DNA of 64,000 nt. It comes from Duganella sp. (lineage in GTDB: Bacteria; Pseudomonadota; Gammaproteobacteria; Burkholderiales; Burkholderiaceae_D). The position numbers and the translations under genes are program-made. The stretch covers positions 1 to 64,000 of the forward strand of contig JAMFSU010000101.1 of the NCBI GenBank assembly GCA_026225475.1. The letters run 5' to 3'. The first letter of the stretch is position 1, and the number at the start of each line of letters is the position of its first letter. Positions 1 through 8,311 of this stretch are shown here, piece after piece. The notes beneath the pieces are model-generated. The model was not told where the DNA came from and made no database searches. It saw nothing but the letters and a program-made list of their open reading frames with translations.

Positions 1-50
1 GGTCGCCTTTCTTTGCTTACTTATCTTTGGGCGAGACCAAAGAAAGTGAG
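1..50. repeat. Imperfect hairpin-forming intergenic repeat
   Basis: The left arm CTTACTTATCTTTGG (16-30) pairs imperfectly with CCAAAGAAAGTGAG (37-50) around a short loop, so the stretch can fold into a stem with one bulge. It lies directly before two copies of a GC-rich repeat. Such extragenic hairpins are common in Burkholderiales, and this one may mark the edge of a repeat cluster that continues left of the window. No coding potential is seen. Confidence 0.5.
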
Positions 51-161
51 CGGCTGCCGGGCCGCCCCCGGCTAGGTCGTCCGAAGAAAACAAAGATTCA
101 ACTACACACTGAGGTAAGCGGCTGCCGAGCCGCCCCGGCTAGTTCGTCCGAAGAAAAACAA
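51..161. repeat. Two direct copies of a ~43 bp GC-rich repeat
   Basis: Copy 1 (51-94) and copy 2 (119-161) both begin CGGCTGCCG, continue with GCCGCCCC/CGGCTAG, and end CGTCCGAAGAAAA. They differ by a few substitutions and one C-run length change. The 24 bases between them are unrelated. The copies sit just before a decayed gene, so this is a non-coding repeat cluster. Whether it is mobile (REP-like) cannot be told from two copies. Confidence 0.7.
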
Positions 162-200
162 TCATCAGCAACCAAGAAAACCACGCAAGTATTTTCTTAA

Positions 201-475
201 CTGAACGGTACTAAGACCGACGACTACCGTTATTACGAATTTCCAGACGGACTATTGGCAGCCGGAAAGCCACAGGTCAGAGATCGACACGTCATACGCT
301 TTGAAGATATCAATCTCTTTGGAAAACTGCTGCATCGGATACAGGTTGACGATCTCGTCAACGATCAAGAAACCTTCACCAGAACCTTCCCCGAAGGCAT
401 CGGCGAAATCAATGTGATCGCAATGTATCAATTCCGGGATGGAAAAATCATCAATGCCTGATTCAAGTTTGGTAC
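201..475 (+). pseudogene. 5'-truncated SnoaL/NTF2-like (steroid isomerase-like) relic
   Basis: An open frame follows the TAA at 198-200. It reads YYEFPDG, then GKPQVRDR, ending MYQFRDGKIINA, a pattern typical of SnoaL/NTF2-fold proteins of the ketosteroid-isomerase-like superfamily. The usual N-terminal ~30 residues (start and first helices) are missing, and no start codon with a ribosome site exists. The frame ends at a TGA (459-461). The bases after it continue in the same frame as FKFG, so the stop sits where family members normally have Trp (WFKFG), consistent with a TGG to TGA change. I read this as a dead fragment, not a functional 68-residue protein. It adjoins the repeat cluster, which may have caused the 5' loss. 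Confidence 0.55.
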
Positions 476-539
476 GCCACGTATTCATGCAATGGGGCAT
501 TACCATACCCCCTCCCCCAAGGCATTTGCTATGCAGACT

Positions 540-1748
540 TTATTTCTTCATCCACAACTGATCCAAACCATTGAATTTGAGCCAGTCTTCGCCGCCACGT
601 TGACGGATGGTGTCGCTGGCATTTGGCACGGACAAATCGATGGTTTCAGTCTCCAGCACTTCTCCCTCGGCACTGTAGAGGAAGGTCTTGATGACCGGCC
701 TGGTCAGCATGCTCGGGTTTTGCCGGATCACCAATGCCATGCGCCCCGATTCCATTTTCACCAGCGAGCCGATCGGATAGATGCCCAGAGTCTTGACAAA
801 GGCCGACAGCATGGACTTGTCAAAATGACCAACCGAGGACGCCATACGTGCCAGTGCCTCGGCGGGATCCCAGCCTTTTTTGTAGGGCCGGTTCGACGTC
901 ACCGCATCATAGACATCGCAGATCGCCGCCATGCGCGCCAGACGCGAAATACCCGCACCGCTCAACTTGTCGGGATAGCCGCTGCCATCGATCTTTTCAT
1001 GGTGGTGCATACAAACTTCGCTGGCGTAGTTGGGAATGGTGGGATTCTTGTTCAGATGGTTATAGCCCAGCGTCGGATGGCGCTGAATGATTTCATATTC
1101 GGTCGCGCTCAGACTGCTGGGCTTGTGCAGGATGCTCAACGGAATAAATGCCTTGCCAATGTCATGCAGCAAGCCTGCCAGGCCGGCTTCCTTGCAGGCG
1201 ATTTCATCCATGCCCAGTGTGCGGCCTAGCGCCACCATCAGCGTGCATACCGCCACTGAATGCATATAGGTATAGTCATCCGTGATCTTCAACCGCACCA
1301 CGCTGATGAGCGCACTGCTGTTATGCATCAGCGATGCTGTGATCTGGTCGACCACCGTGGCACAGCACCGGATGTCGATCACTTTGCCCAACCGCGCCTC
1401 ATTGAACATAGCCACCGTGGCATCTTTGGCACTCTCGCACAGCAAGCGGGCTTGCTCGATCTCTTCGAAAAACGGGTCTGCTTCGACCTCCGACGCCAGC
1501 ACCGGCACCGGCACCGACATCACCGGCTCAGCGGCGACCGCAACGATCTTTTCTGCAACATCGTGGCCCTTGTCGATATCGATCCAGCACTGTGCGATGC
1601 CGCTACTGCGGGCTTGCTGCAAGACCGTACGATCCTTGATCAGGAATTTGTTTTTCCAGAACGGGTGATCCAACCAGGATGCTTCGAAGCCGCAAAAGTA
1701 CATGCCTAGTTCAAGGTCTTCAATGTCGATCTTTTTCAAGCTGTTCAT
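540..1748 (-). CDS. HD-GYP domain c-di-GMP phosphodiesterase with DUF3391 N-terminus
   Basis: The 402-residue soluble protein has an N-terminal DUF3391-like region (residues 1-120, beginning MNSLKKIDIEDLELGMYFCG) and a C-terminal HD-GYP domain (about 140-330). The metal-binding HD motif reads LLHDIGKAFIP, and the HHEKIDGSGYP stretch carries the GYP signature intact. Active HD-GYP proteins hydrolyse c-di-GMP to pGpG/GMP, lowering c-di-GMP and so favouring motility over biofilm. No membrane segment or receiver domain is visible, so the N-terminal region is probably the input. The ATG start at 1748 gives the expected DUF3391 beginning. It is the last minus-strand gene before the relic and is separated from the chemosensory cluster by a plus-strand cupin gene, so it is probably transcribed alone. 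Confidence 0.9.
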   Translation of the reverse strand: MNSLKKIDIEDLELGMYFCGFEASWLDHPFWKNKFLIKDRTVLQQARSSGIAQCWIDIDKGHDVAEKIVAVAAEPVMSVPVPVLASEVEADPFFEEIEQARLLCESAKDATVAMFNEARLGKVIDIRCCATVVDQITASLMHNSSALISVVRLKITDDYTYMHSVAVCTLMVALGRTLGMDEIACKEAGLAGLLHDIGKAFIPLSILHKPSSLSATEYEIIQRHPTLGYNHLNKNPTIPNYASEVCMHHHEKIDGSGYPDKLSGAGISRLARMAAICDVYDAVTSNRPYKKGWDPAEALARMASSVGHFDKSMLSAFVKTLGIYPIGSLVKMESGRMALVIRQNPSMLTRPVIKTFLYSAEGEVLETETIDLSVPNASDTIRQRGGEDWLKFNGLDQLWMKK

Positions 1749-2079
1749 TATTCAGTACATTCTGAAGATGGCCGGGTGATTCGGAGGCGCCAATTATCTT
1801 GATTTATTTTAATGTTGTAATTTTGGAAATATTAGTGTTTTTTCTTAACACATGCAAATAAATTACCAGAAAATCACAAACATATCGCGATAATAAAGCC
1901 TATTGCCACTACCTCAATGCGTCACTGTCGGGAACACCCACACAGCTAACCAACGATGGCAATTGGTTAACCGTCATTATCCATTGGATACAATATTGCC
2001 ACAGGGAAACATGCGCAGATGCGGCAATAAGAGCGAGGTTTCCGGCGTTGATTACCTATTATTTACCCCCAAAGAAAGC
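1749..2079. other. Divergent intergenic region, AT-rich
   Basis: These 331 bases separate the HD-GYP gene from the cupin gene and should hold both promoters. The part next to the HD-GYP start (1795-1900) is clearly AT-rich against its surroundings. An open frame continues upstream of the cupin ATG to 1903, but it lacks cupin-like sequence and is not used in the annotation. No RNA gene, repeat or clear operator is seen. Confidence 0.5.
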
Positions 2080-2595
2080 ATGCGCATAGATAGCCCGGTT
2101 TCAGACTCACAAGAGTTAATTGCCCAGTTGCAACTACTGCCGCATCCCGAGGGCGGCTGGTACCGGGAAACCTTGCGCAGCACGGCGCAGGTCACCCGCA
2201 ACAGCGACGGCCAGGTGCGTAGCGCTGCCACCGCCATTTATTACCTGCTGTGCGATGGCGCCCATTCGGCCTGGCACCGGATTAAATCAGATGAAGTGTG
2301 GCATTTCTATGCAGGCGCCCCATTGCAGGTGCATGTATTGCATGCCGATGGCAGCTTGCACACTATCTTGCTGGGCAATGGACTCGCGCATGCGGGGGCG
2401 CAATTCCAGGCAATGGTCGCCGCTGGCTGCTGGTTCGCTGCCGAGTGTGCTGATCCTGCCACCTATGCCCTGGTTGGCTGCACGGTAGCGCCGGGATTTG
2501 AATTCAGCGAGTTTGAGTTGGCCGATACGGCGGCACTGCTGGCCGCGTATCCGCAACATCGTCAGCACATAGAACGGCTGAGCGCGAGAGTGTGA
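2080..2595 (+). CDS. Cupin_5 (DUF985) family protein
   Basis: The 171-residue protein starts at the ATG at 2080. It carries the Cupin_5 hallmark LLPHPEGGWYRET near residue 20, the beta-barrel stretch AIYYLLCDG...SAWHRI...DEVWHFYAG, and the C-terminal CTVAPGFEFSEFEL typical of the family. Cupin_5 proteins are small single-domain cupins of unknown substrate; the yeast relative YML079w has a sugar- or nucleotide-like pocket. An upstream in-frame ATG at 1903 would add 59 residues with no family similarity, so it was rejected. The stop lies 16 bases from the convergent stop of the CheY-like gene. No terminator is evident between them. Function beyond the fold is not known. Confidence 0.85.
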   Translation: MRIDSPVSDSQELIAQLQLLPHPEGGWYRETLRSTAQVTRNSDGQVRSAATAIYYLLCDGAHSAWHRIKSDEVWHFYAGAPLQVHVLHADGSLHTILLGNGLAHAGAQFQAMVAAGCWFAAECADPATYALVGCTVAPGFEFSEFELADTAALLAAYPQHRQHIERLSARV

Positions 2596-2611
2596 TTGCT
2601 GCTGCCTCGGC

Positions 2612-2980
2612 TCAGACGCCGACCAGCTTCTTGAACGTCGCCAGCACCGCATCGCCCTTGAATGGCTTGACAATCCAGCCCTTGATACCGGCCGCCTTGC
2701 CGCGCTCTTTCATGATCGGCGAATTTTCCGTCGTCAGCATGATGATGTTGACGTTGGCATTGCCCAACTCGCTGCGAATTTTTTCGGCCATGGTCAGGCC
2801 GTCCATGTTCGGCATGTTAACGTCGGAGACCACCAGCTTGATCGACGAATCGCTCTTGAGTTTGGTCAAGCCATCACGGCCATCGACCGCCAACGCCACA
2901 TCGAGGCCGTTTTTTTTGAGGAAATCGCCAACTTCGGCGCGCACGGTACTTGAATCATCCACAACCAGAATTTGTGCCAT
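2612..2980 (-). CDS. CheY-like single-domain response regulator
   Basis: The 122-residue protein is one receiver domain. It shows the acidic pair in ILVVDDSS, the phospho-acceptor in VVSDVNMPNMDG (Asp about residue 53), the Thr in IIMLTTEN and the Lys in WIVKPFKG. No output domain follows, so it acts as a diffusible phospho-signal like CheY. It is the last gene of a four-gene minus-strand cluster (CheA-like kinase, MCP-like protein, CheX-like phosphatase, CheY). It begins 36 bases after the CheX-like stop, which strongly suggests it is the phosphoryl acceptor of that kinase and the substrate of that phosphatase. The final target (motor or other) is not encoded nearby. Confidence 0.92.
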   Translation of the reverse strand: MAQILVVDDSSTVRAEVGDFLKKNGLDVALAVDGRDGLTKLKSDSSIKLVVSDVNMPNMDGLTMAEKIRSELGNANVNIIMLTTENSPIMKERGKAAGIKGWIVKPFKGDAVLATFKKLVGV

Positions 2981-3016
2981 GAGATTTTCTTTAAGTAAGG
3001 GAATCGGAACAACAAT

Positions 3017-3574
3017 TCAAAACAGTTCCAGCTCGCCGGTATCGCTGCCCAGCGCATCAGCCACAACTTCGAAATCAATATCGGCGTAGGCCGACACGCA
3101 TAAACCTGCATAAAAGCGTGGCGCGCCCTCGATATCGACCGCGAAATGCTGCACATGCTGACCATTGAGCTTTTGCAGATACGCAGCGCACTGGCGGTCG
3201 ATCACATTCGGTGTCGACATGCCGATATGCGGAAAGAAATTGCCAAGGTCGCGATTGAGAATGCCGCAACACAGATTGCCACTCTCAGCGATCGCATCCA
3301 TGAACGTCTGCTCACTCATCTCATCAACTTCGATATGATTGATCCGGGCGAAATGGGCGCGCGTTGCGGTATTCGGCGTGAAATAAAACATCACCATCAG
3401 GCGAAACAGATAAGACGATACCGTCAACACCACGATCTGGCTGTCCTCAATGACGCCGACCTGCTCGGGCGGCAACAGTGCCACTTCTGCACTACTGTCG
3501 GAGGGCGCCAGACCGCTTTTGAGCGACTGCATCAACAATATATCGAAACCATCTTTGGCGGATTGACTCAACAT
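3017..3574 (-). CDS. CheX/CheC-like putative CheY-P phosphatase
   Basis: The 185-residue protein has no signal peptide or membrane segment. Its centre reads DAIAESGNLCCGIL followed by GMSTPNVI. This fits the CheC/CheX/FliY phosphatase signature ExxN...G...LPxVI, with Glu97 and Asn100 as the likely catalytic pair. A flanking region with beta-strand character (IVVLTVSS, VMFYFTPN) and a C-terminal FYAGLCVSAY stretch resemble the CheX alpha/beta fold. CheX speeds dephosphorylation of CheY-P. The placement between an MCP-like gene and cheY supports that role. The overall sequence is diverged, so the family call rests mainly on the motif and context. It starts at the ATG at 3574, 13 bases after the upstream stop. 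Confidence 0.6.
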   Translation of the reverse strand: MLSQSAKDGFDILLMQSLKSGLAPSDSSAEVALLPPEQVGVIEDSQIVVLTVSSYLFRLMVMFYFTPNTATRAHFARINHIEVDEMSEQTFMDAIAESGNLCCGILNRDLGNFFPHIGMSTPNVIDRQCAAYLQKLNGQHVQHFAVDIEGAPRFYAGLCVSAYADIDFEVVADALGSDTGELELF

Positions 3575-3587
3575 AGGATTGTCCGCC

Positions 3588-4322
3588 TCACGCTGCGAGC
3601 GCGTCTTTGGTCTTCTTGTTGATCAAATCCAGACCGATGATAGCGCCGACGATCATCTTGCCACCTGCCTGTAAATCCTGGAACGTGGTGGTGGTAATCA
3701 AATCATTCTGGTACAGATTGCTACGGTAACTCTTGGACAGCTTCTCGGCGCGCTGTGCCAGATCGCGCACTTCTGACGCCACCACGGCAAAACCGCGCCC
3801 ATGCGCACCGGCGCGGGCGGCCTCGATGGAGGCATTGAGCGCAACGATGATGACCTGATTGACGATCAGGGCAAATTCATCATTCTTGCGGTGCATTTCG
3901 CGATTGTGCTGGATCAGCACACTCATGTCGTCGTGCCAACGCTCGAAGGTGCGCATCAGGCCCAGCAGATTGCTGATGGTTTCCTGTGAGGCATCGCAGT
4001 TTTCCAGCACACGGGAAATGCTGGCAGCATTTTGCGAACTCAGTTGCGACACCAGTTGCTCGCTTTCGCGTTGCGCATGCAGCAAGCGCTGATCGTTGTC
4101 GTGACGCTGCTGTTCCAACTCCAGCTGATGTTCCATGAAATGCTGTTGCTGCTCTTCCAGCACCAGTTGCACGCTGTGCTTGACCTGCTCCACCTGATCA
4201 CGCTCCACCATGCCGCGCAGACGCATCCGCTGACGCCACAATTGCCAGCCTAGCGGCAGTCCAACGACGACCGCGCCGGCCAGTGCACTCAATAACAAAG
4301 ACCACATCGGATTTCCCATCAT
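3588..4322 (-). CDS. Short MCP-like protein with one membrane segment
   Basis: The protein is about 244 residues. It has one N-terminal membrane segment ([18 protein letters not shown]), a long Gln/Glu-rich coiled coil (residues 35-110) and a C-terminal fragment of the methyl-accepting signalling domain. The conserved hairpin tip is present as [20 protein letters not shown]. There is no periplasmic sensor and no HAMP domain, and the protein ends soon after the tip, so it is far shorter than a normal receptor (about 500 residues). It lies 24 bases downstream of the CheA-like kinase gene. It probably scaffolds or modulates that kinase. GTG at 4328 is an alternative start; ATG at 4322 has better spacing to AAGGA. 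Confidence 0.8.
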   Translation of the reverse strand: MMGNPMWSLLLSALAGAVVVGLPLGWQLWRQRMRLRGMVERDQVEQVKHSVQLVLEEQQQHFMEHQLELEQQRHDNDQRLLHAQRESEQLVSQLSSQNAASISRVLENCDASQETISNLLGLMRTFERWHDDMSVLIQHNREMHRKNDEFALIVNQVIIVALNASIEAARAGAHGRGFAVVASEVRDLAQRAEKLSKSYRSNLYQNDLITTTTFQDLQAGGKMIVGAIIGLDLINKKTKDALAA

Positions 4323-4346
4323 GCTCACATCTTCCTTACGACAAAC

Positions 4347-6788
4347 TCAGGCAACTTGCGGATCATTATTCAAACCAGCATCCAATGACGGCACCAGACT
4401 CAGTGCCGCCGCCTGTGCAAAATCCTGCGCCGGAACCGGATAGGCGACATCGATACCATCGACTTCAACGGCAATGTTTTCCGGCAACTGCACGTTGATC
4501 AGGAACGCGCGGAACGGCGCACCTTCAGCTTGATCGAGGAATTGAATGTCGATACGACCATGTTCGCGCGTCACAAAGTCGAGCACCGCATCCATGCCAA
4601 CACCCCGTCCCGATACATCGGTGACTTCGCTGCGGGTCGAGAAACCAGGTTGCATGATCAGTTGTGCCAGTTGGGCATCGCTGAGCACTTGATCGGCACC
4701 GATCATCTGTTTGTCGATGGCAGTCTGGCGGATGCGATGCAGCGCCAGGCCACGGCCATCATCGGACAGGGCCAGATGCAACATATTGTCCATGACGCCA
4801 AGTTGCAGACGGATCGTCCCCACTGCTGCCTTGCCTTGCGCCATACGCTCCTGCTCGCTTTCCAGGCCATGATCGACGGCGTTGCGGATCAAATGCATAA
4901 ACACATTGCGTAACATTGACGACGAATGCGAGTGAATGACATAGCCGTTGTCGTCGATTTCGACTTGCGGCGCCGGCTTGCCCAGATCGGCGGCCAAGGC
5001 CGGCAGTGATTCGGTCACGCTGCCCAGAATTTCGGCCACGGTTTCAGTGCCCAGCAAGCGCAAGGTATGGCGCACAGCATTACGGACGGCCAGCAAATCA
5101 TGCAGGTTACTGATATTGACCGACTCCAGGCGATGCAGGCTTTCCTGAATATGTTTGCGATCGATCGTCAAGATGTGACGTTCGGTTTCTTGCACTTGTG
5201 TCACCGGCGCATTGCGGCCCAGGGTGACTTCGTTGATGCGCGCATAGCGGTCAATGGCCACACGTACACGCGCCAGGTCTTGCAACAGATATTGCTGATC
5301 CCAAATCGCGCCGGTATCCGGATGGCGCAGATCGTCGTAGTGCTGTTCAACGCCATGCACCACATTGCTCAGATGCAGCAGACCGTAAGTGCGGCCATTG
5401 CCCTTGATGGTATGCATGTTGCGGAACAGCTTGGCGATGGCGAACGCTGTGACTTCCGGATTTTGGTGCACGATCTGTTCGTTCTCATCAAGGAACAAGC
5501 GCGCACTGCTGATGAATTCCTGGAACTTGGCGGTACTGACGGCCAGGATTTCACCGATCATTTCCAGCTCGTTCTTTTGTTCGTTGGCTTCGGCTGCCAG
5601 TTGACGCAATTCGGTCACATCACGCACGCACAGCATCAGGCGAATCACCATATCAGCATCGTCAGTGATCGGCGACCAGCTCAGGTCGAGGATCTTGACG
5701 CGGCCATCGGCCATCTTCTTCTCGACTTCGCCGACCATCAAGTGTTCGTTGAATTCGAAATTCATCACATCTTCGCCGATGCAAGCGCCGCCGATAGCTT
5801 CGATCTGCGACAAGGTATCGGCCCCCAGTGCGGTATCGGCAAATACCAGGTCCATCAAATGACGGCCGGCGATATTTTTGGTTTCGAACACGGTTTCCAG
5901 GAAGGCCGAGTATTCCGGATGGATGGTGTTGCCATCGACCACAGTGAGAATACCTTGTGGGATATTTTGCAGCATCGCCTGCATGTCGGCGGTCTTTTGG
6001 CGTACCTGCGCTGACGCTGCCTCGATCTTTTCCACCATGCCATTGAAGGCGACGATGGAATGGCCGACTTCATCCATGCGATCAACCGGCAGACGGCGCG
6101 TGAAATCCTGATTGACGGCGATTTCGGTCATCATCAATTGCATGCGGCTGATCGGGCCGGTGATCTGGCGATACAACAGGTAACCAATCACCGTCAGCAA
6201 GATGACTGCCACTGCCGTCACAGCAGAGATCGTCGTGGTCGTGGTCGACAGATTTTGGTTCAGTGCGGCAATCGCCATATCCTTGCTGCGATTCTTCTCC
6301 ACGCGCAGTGTTTCGACCACACCTTCCAGTTCGGCTTGATACTGCACTACGCCGCCGAAAAACGAGGCTTGCGCCAGTGATTCCTTGCCAGCCAGTTTGA
6401 ATTTTGCGGTGTTATCGATCGCGCCGAAGTAGTTATCCAGGCTTTCCTTGGCCTGTTCGACCAAGCCTTTTTGCGCCCGACTGGCAGCCTGCCCAGCCTG
6501 GAATACCAGCGCCTGTTCCAGCGCTGCTTTCTTGGCGGCCAGCTTGTCGTTTTCCTGACCGACCAATTGTGGGTCGGTCTCACTGACCATGACCATCGCC
6601 GCCAATTGCACATCCTTGAGCTGGCCGACCAGATCGGAGGATGCCAGCACGCTCGGCACCACACCTTCTGTGACGGAACGGACTTCGACGGCGCTGTCAC
6701 GCGATTGCAGCACCGCATAACCGCCGATGGCGGAAATCGCAATGAAGGTCAGTATGACAAGCAGGGTAATGCGCAAACGGATAGTCAT
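4347..6788 (-). CDS. Membrane-bound CheA-like hybrid histidine kinase (4HB-HAMP-PAS-Hpt-HATPase)
   Basis: The 813-residue protein begins with a membrane helix (7-27), an MCP-type four-helix-bundle periplasmic domain (about 30-180), a second membrane helix (183-205) and a HAMP domain (205-258). A PAS-like domain follows (about 265-390). An Hpt domain then carries the phosphorylatable His near residue 459 in MHTIKGNG. A CheA-type dimerisation region and ATPase domain (N box HLIRNAVDHGLE, about residue 636; GRGVGMDAV) complete the core. There is no CheW-like P5 domain and no obvious P2 domain. The protein therefore fuses a receptor's sensor directly to a CheA kinase and should not need CheW. It heads the minus-strand cluster with an AGGAAG ribosome site. 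CheY at 2612 is the likely acceptor. Confidence 0.88.
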   Translation of the reverse strand: MTIRLRITLLVILTFIAISAIGGYAVLQSRDSAVEVRSVTEGVVPSVLASSDLVGQLKDVQLAAMVMVSETDPQLVGQENDKLAAKKAALEQALVFQAGQAASRAQKGLVEQAKESLDNYFGAIDNTAKFKLAGKESLAQASFFGGVVQYQAELEGVVETLRVEKNRSKDMAIAALNQNLSTTTTTISAVTAVAVILLTVIGYLLYRQITGPISRMQLMMTEIAVNQDFTRRLPVDRMDEVGHSIVAFNGMVEKIEAASAQVRQKTADMQAMLQNIPQGILTVVDGNTIHPEYSAFLETVFETKNIAGRHLMDLVFADTALGADTLSQIEAIGGACIGEDVMNFEFNEHLMVGEVEKKMADGRVKILDLSWSPITDDADMVIRLMLCVRDVTELRQLAAEANEQKNELEMIGEILAVSTAKFQEFISSARLFLDENEQIVHQNPEVTAFAIAKLFRNMHTIKGNGRTYGLLHLSNVVHGVEQHYDDLRHPDTGAIWDQQYLLQDLARVRVAIDRYARINEVTLGRNAPVTQVQETERHILTIDRKHIQESLHRLESVNISNLHDLLAVRNAVRHTLRLLGTETVAEILGSVTESLPALAADLGKPAPQVEIDDNGYVIHSHSSSMLRNVFMHLIRNAVDHGLESEQERMAQGKAAVGTIRLQLGVMDNMLHLALSDDGRGLALHRIRQTAIDKQMIGADQVLSDAQLAQLIMQPGFSTRSEVTDVSGRGVGMDAVLDFVTREHGRIDIQFLDQAEGAPFRAFLINVQLPENIAVEVDGIDVAYPVPAQDFAQAAALSLVPSLDAGLNNDPQVA

Positions 6789-7071
6789 GTTCTTCTTCCT
6801 GAGGGCGGGCGGCAGGCGGCTCCCTGTTTCGACAGAGAATCCGGAATGGGCTTGATGTAATTCTTATTGAACGCCGCAGATTGTTGCATTGAAGTATTAC
6901 TGCTGCGTGACATTGGCGGTCAATCCATGCAAAAAATGGCCCCAAGACGCATGGCAAATGCGAGCCGCTGCCTACTCAGGCAAACAATGACGAAGCACGC
7001 TACCATGGAGCCAAACCAGCAACTCCCCCAACGCAAAACCGAGAGCACACATCGCCCGGCCAGGAGACAAC

Positions 7072-7992
7072 ATGCCTGCACAACAACAACCGAGTAGCAC
7101 GTCAACTCCGCATCAACCACGCCCGCAAGCACGTCATCCCGGCCCGCCCGATCCGCTGCGGCTGATCAGTTTGGCCGGTGCGGGCAGGCAAGCGAATATC
7201 ACGCTGACGGCCGGCAGCAACTTGCGCGACGCTATCTGCACGGCATTAGCCGCCGCAGGAATCGAAGGTGCCACGGTGAGGATTGAACAATTGCAGGTGA
7301 CGCCGCTGCACTATCTGATGCCGGCACTGTCGCCTGACAATCAACATGCTGCTTTCTATAGCGCGCCACAGATGGCTGCGCACGCCCAGATCGAATTTGC
7401 CTGCGCCACTGTCGGTCGGCGCGACGGCTTGCCCTTCGTACATTGCCATGCGATCTGGCGCGACGCGGCTGGTACCTTGTGCGGCGGTCATTTGTTGTGC
7501 GAGCAAACCATACTGAGTGCGCCAGTACAGGCGCAGGTTTATGGTTTAAGCCATGCTGGCATGGAAACGCGCTTTGATCCAGAAACCAATTTCACCCTGT
7601 TTCATCCGGTCGCACTCGCAGGCGAGGCAGGCAAGTCGGCGCCGATACCAGGGACGGCCCGTACCGTGCTGGCACGGATTCGTCCCAACCAGGATCTGCA
7701 TAAGGCGATTGAAGAAATCTGCCGCCAACACCAGTTGCGGCATGCCATCGTGCGTGGCAGCGTTGGCAGTATTGTGGGTGCTGTGTTTGCAGATGGACAT
7801 GTGGTCGACGACCTCGCCACTGAAATTCTGATACGCGCTGGTCGCGTCGACGAAACCGGCGATGGCTGGCGTGCAGTGCTCGACATCGCCCTGATTGATC
7901 CCCAAGGCAAGGTCTACCAAGGACTGCTGGCACGCGGCCAGAATCCGGTACTGATCTGCTTTGAGCTGGTGTTGGAAGAAGTGTTGGACTAG
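7072..7992 (+). CDS. Tandem PPC/DUF296 domain protein
   Basis: The 306-residue cytoplasmic protein contains two PPC (DUF296) domains. The first (about 28-160) holds the strand-rich core FVHCHAIWRDAAGTLCGGHL. The second (about 185-305) shows the classic pattern DLHKAIEEICRQHQLRHAIV and VRGSVGSIVGAVFADG. PPC domains trimerise; plant AT-hook proteins and single-domain bacterial proteins use them, but the bacterial role is unknown. The Pro/Gln-rich N-terminus (residues 1-27) has no AT-hook, so DNA binding is not indicated. The ATG at 7072 is preceded by AGGAGA. It is a single gene divergent from the CheA-like kinase. The two-domain architecture is less usual than the common ~140-residue single-domain form. 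Confidence 0.75.
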   Translation: MPAQQQPSSTSTPHQPRPQARHPGPPDPLRLISLAGAGRQANITLTAGSNLRDAICTALAAAGIEGATVRIEQLQVTPLHYLMPALSPDNQHAAFYSAPQMAAHAQIEFACATVGRRDGLPFVHCHAIWRDAAGTLCGGHLLCEQTILSAPVQAQVYGLSHAGMETRFDPETNFTLFHPVALAGEAGKSAPIPGTARTVLARIRPNQDLHKAIEEICRQHQLRHAIVRGSVGSIVGAVFADGHVVDDLATEILIRAGRVDETGDGWRAVLDIALIDPQGKVYQGLLARGQNPVLICFELVLEEVLD

Positions 7993-8024
7993 TGAGCCAA
8001 TAACGCAGACCACACCGGCCAGTC

Positions 8025-8297
8025 TTATCCGCGCCTCTGCAATTTTCTGCAAGCGCGCGCCATTGCCAATGCCGTACGCCATGCTTTTTTGCGCCGGGAA
8101 CAAATCTTGACTGCATCGGCTGGCAAATCGAGCAGCGGCACGCGCCCGACATAGCGTTCGACATAACAGGCAAACTTGTGTTTGGCCAGCTTCAATACAC
8201 AGGGCACGTGTTGCAACACGTCAGGTGATATCGGCTTCATTTTCATTTGCCCCGACAGGATGGCAACTGCCTCATTGATGCGCAATGAGGCATCCAT
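8025..8297 (-). CDS. Hypothetical small basic protein
   Basis: A 90-codon frame lies 14 bases downstream of the DUF4142 gene on the same strand. The product begins MDASLRINEAVAIL and ends in a basic tail with several Arg/Lys (RRKKAWRTALAMARACRK). It has no signal peptide or membrane helix. I do not recognise a family. The ribosome site is weak, so translation would depend on coupling to the upstream gene. It could be spurious; codon usage and position are the only support. Confidence 0.35.
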   Translation of the reverse strand: MDASLRINEAVAILSGQMKMKPISPDVLQHVPCVLKLAKHKFACYVERYVGRVPLLDLPADAVKICSRRKKAWRTALAMARACRKLQRRG

Positions 8298-8311
8298 GAG
8301 GAACGCCTGAC

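Noticed and set aside
51..161. CRISPR array at the left edge
   Set aside because: Only two imperfect copies with a 24-base spacer, internally GC-palindromic, and no cas genes; better seen as an extragenic repeat.
492..1229. 245-codon plus-strand frame opposite the HD-GYP gene
   Set aside because: The opposite strand has intact HD-GYP motifs; this frame has none.
5067..6014. 315-codon plus-strand frame inside the CheA-like kinase
   Set aside because: Antisense of conserved kinase domains, no ribosome site, no family likeness.
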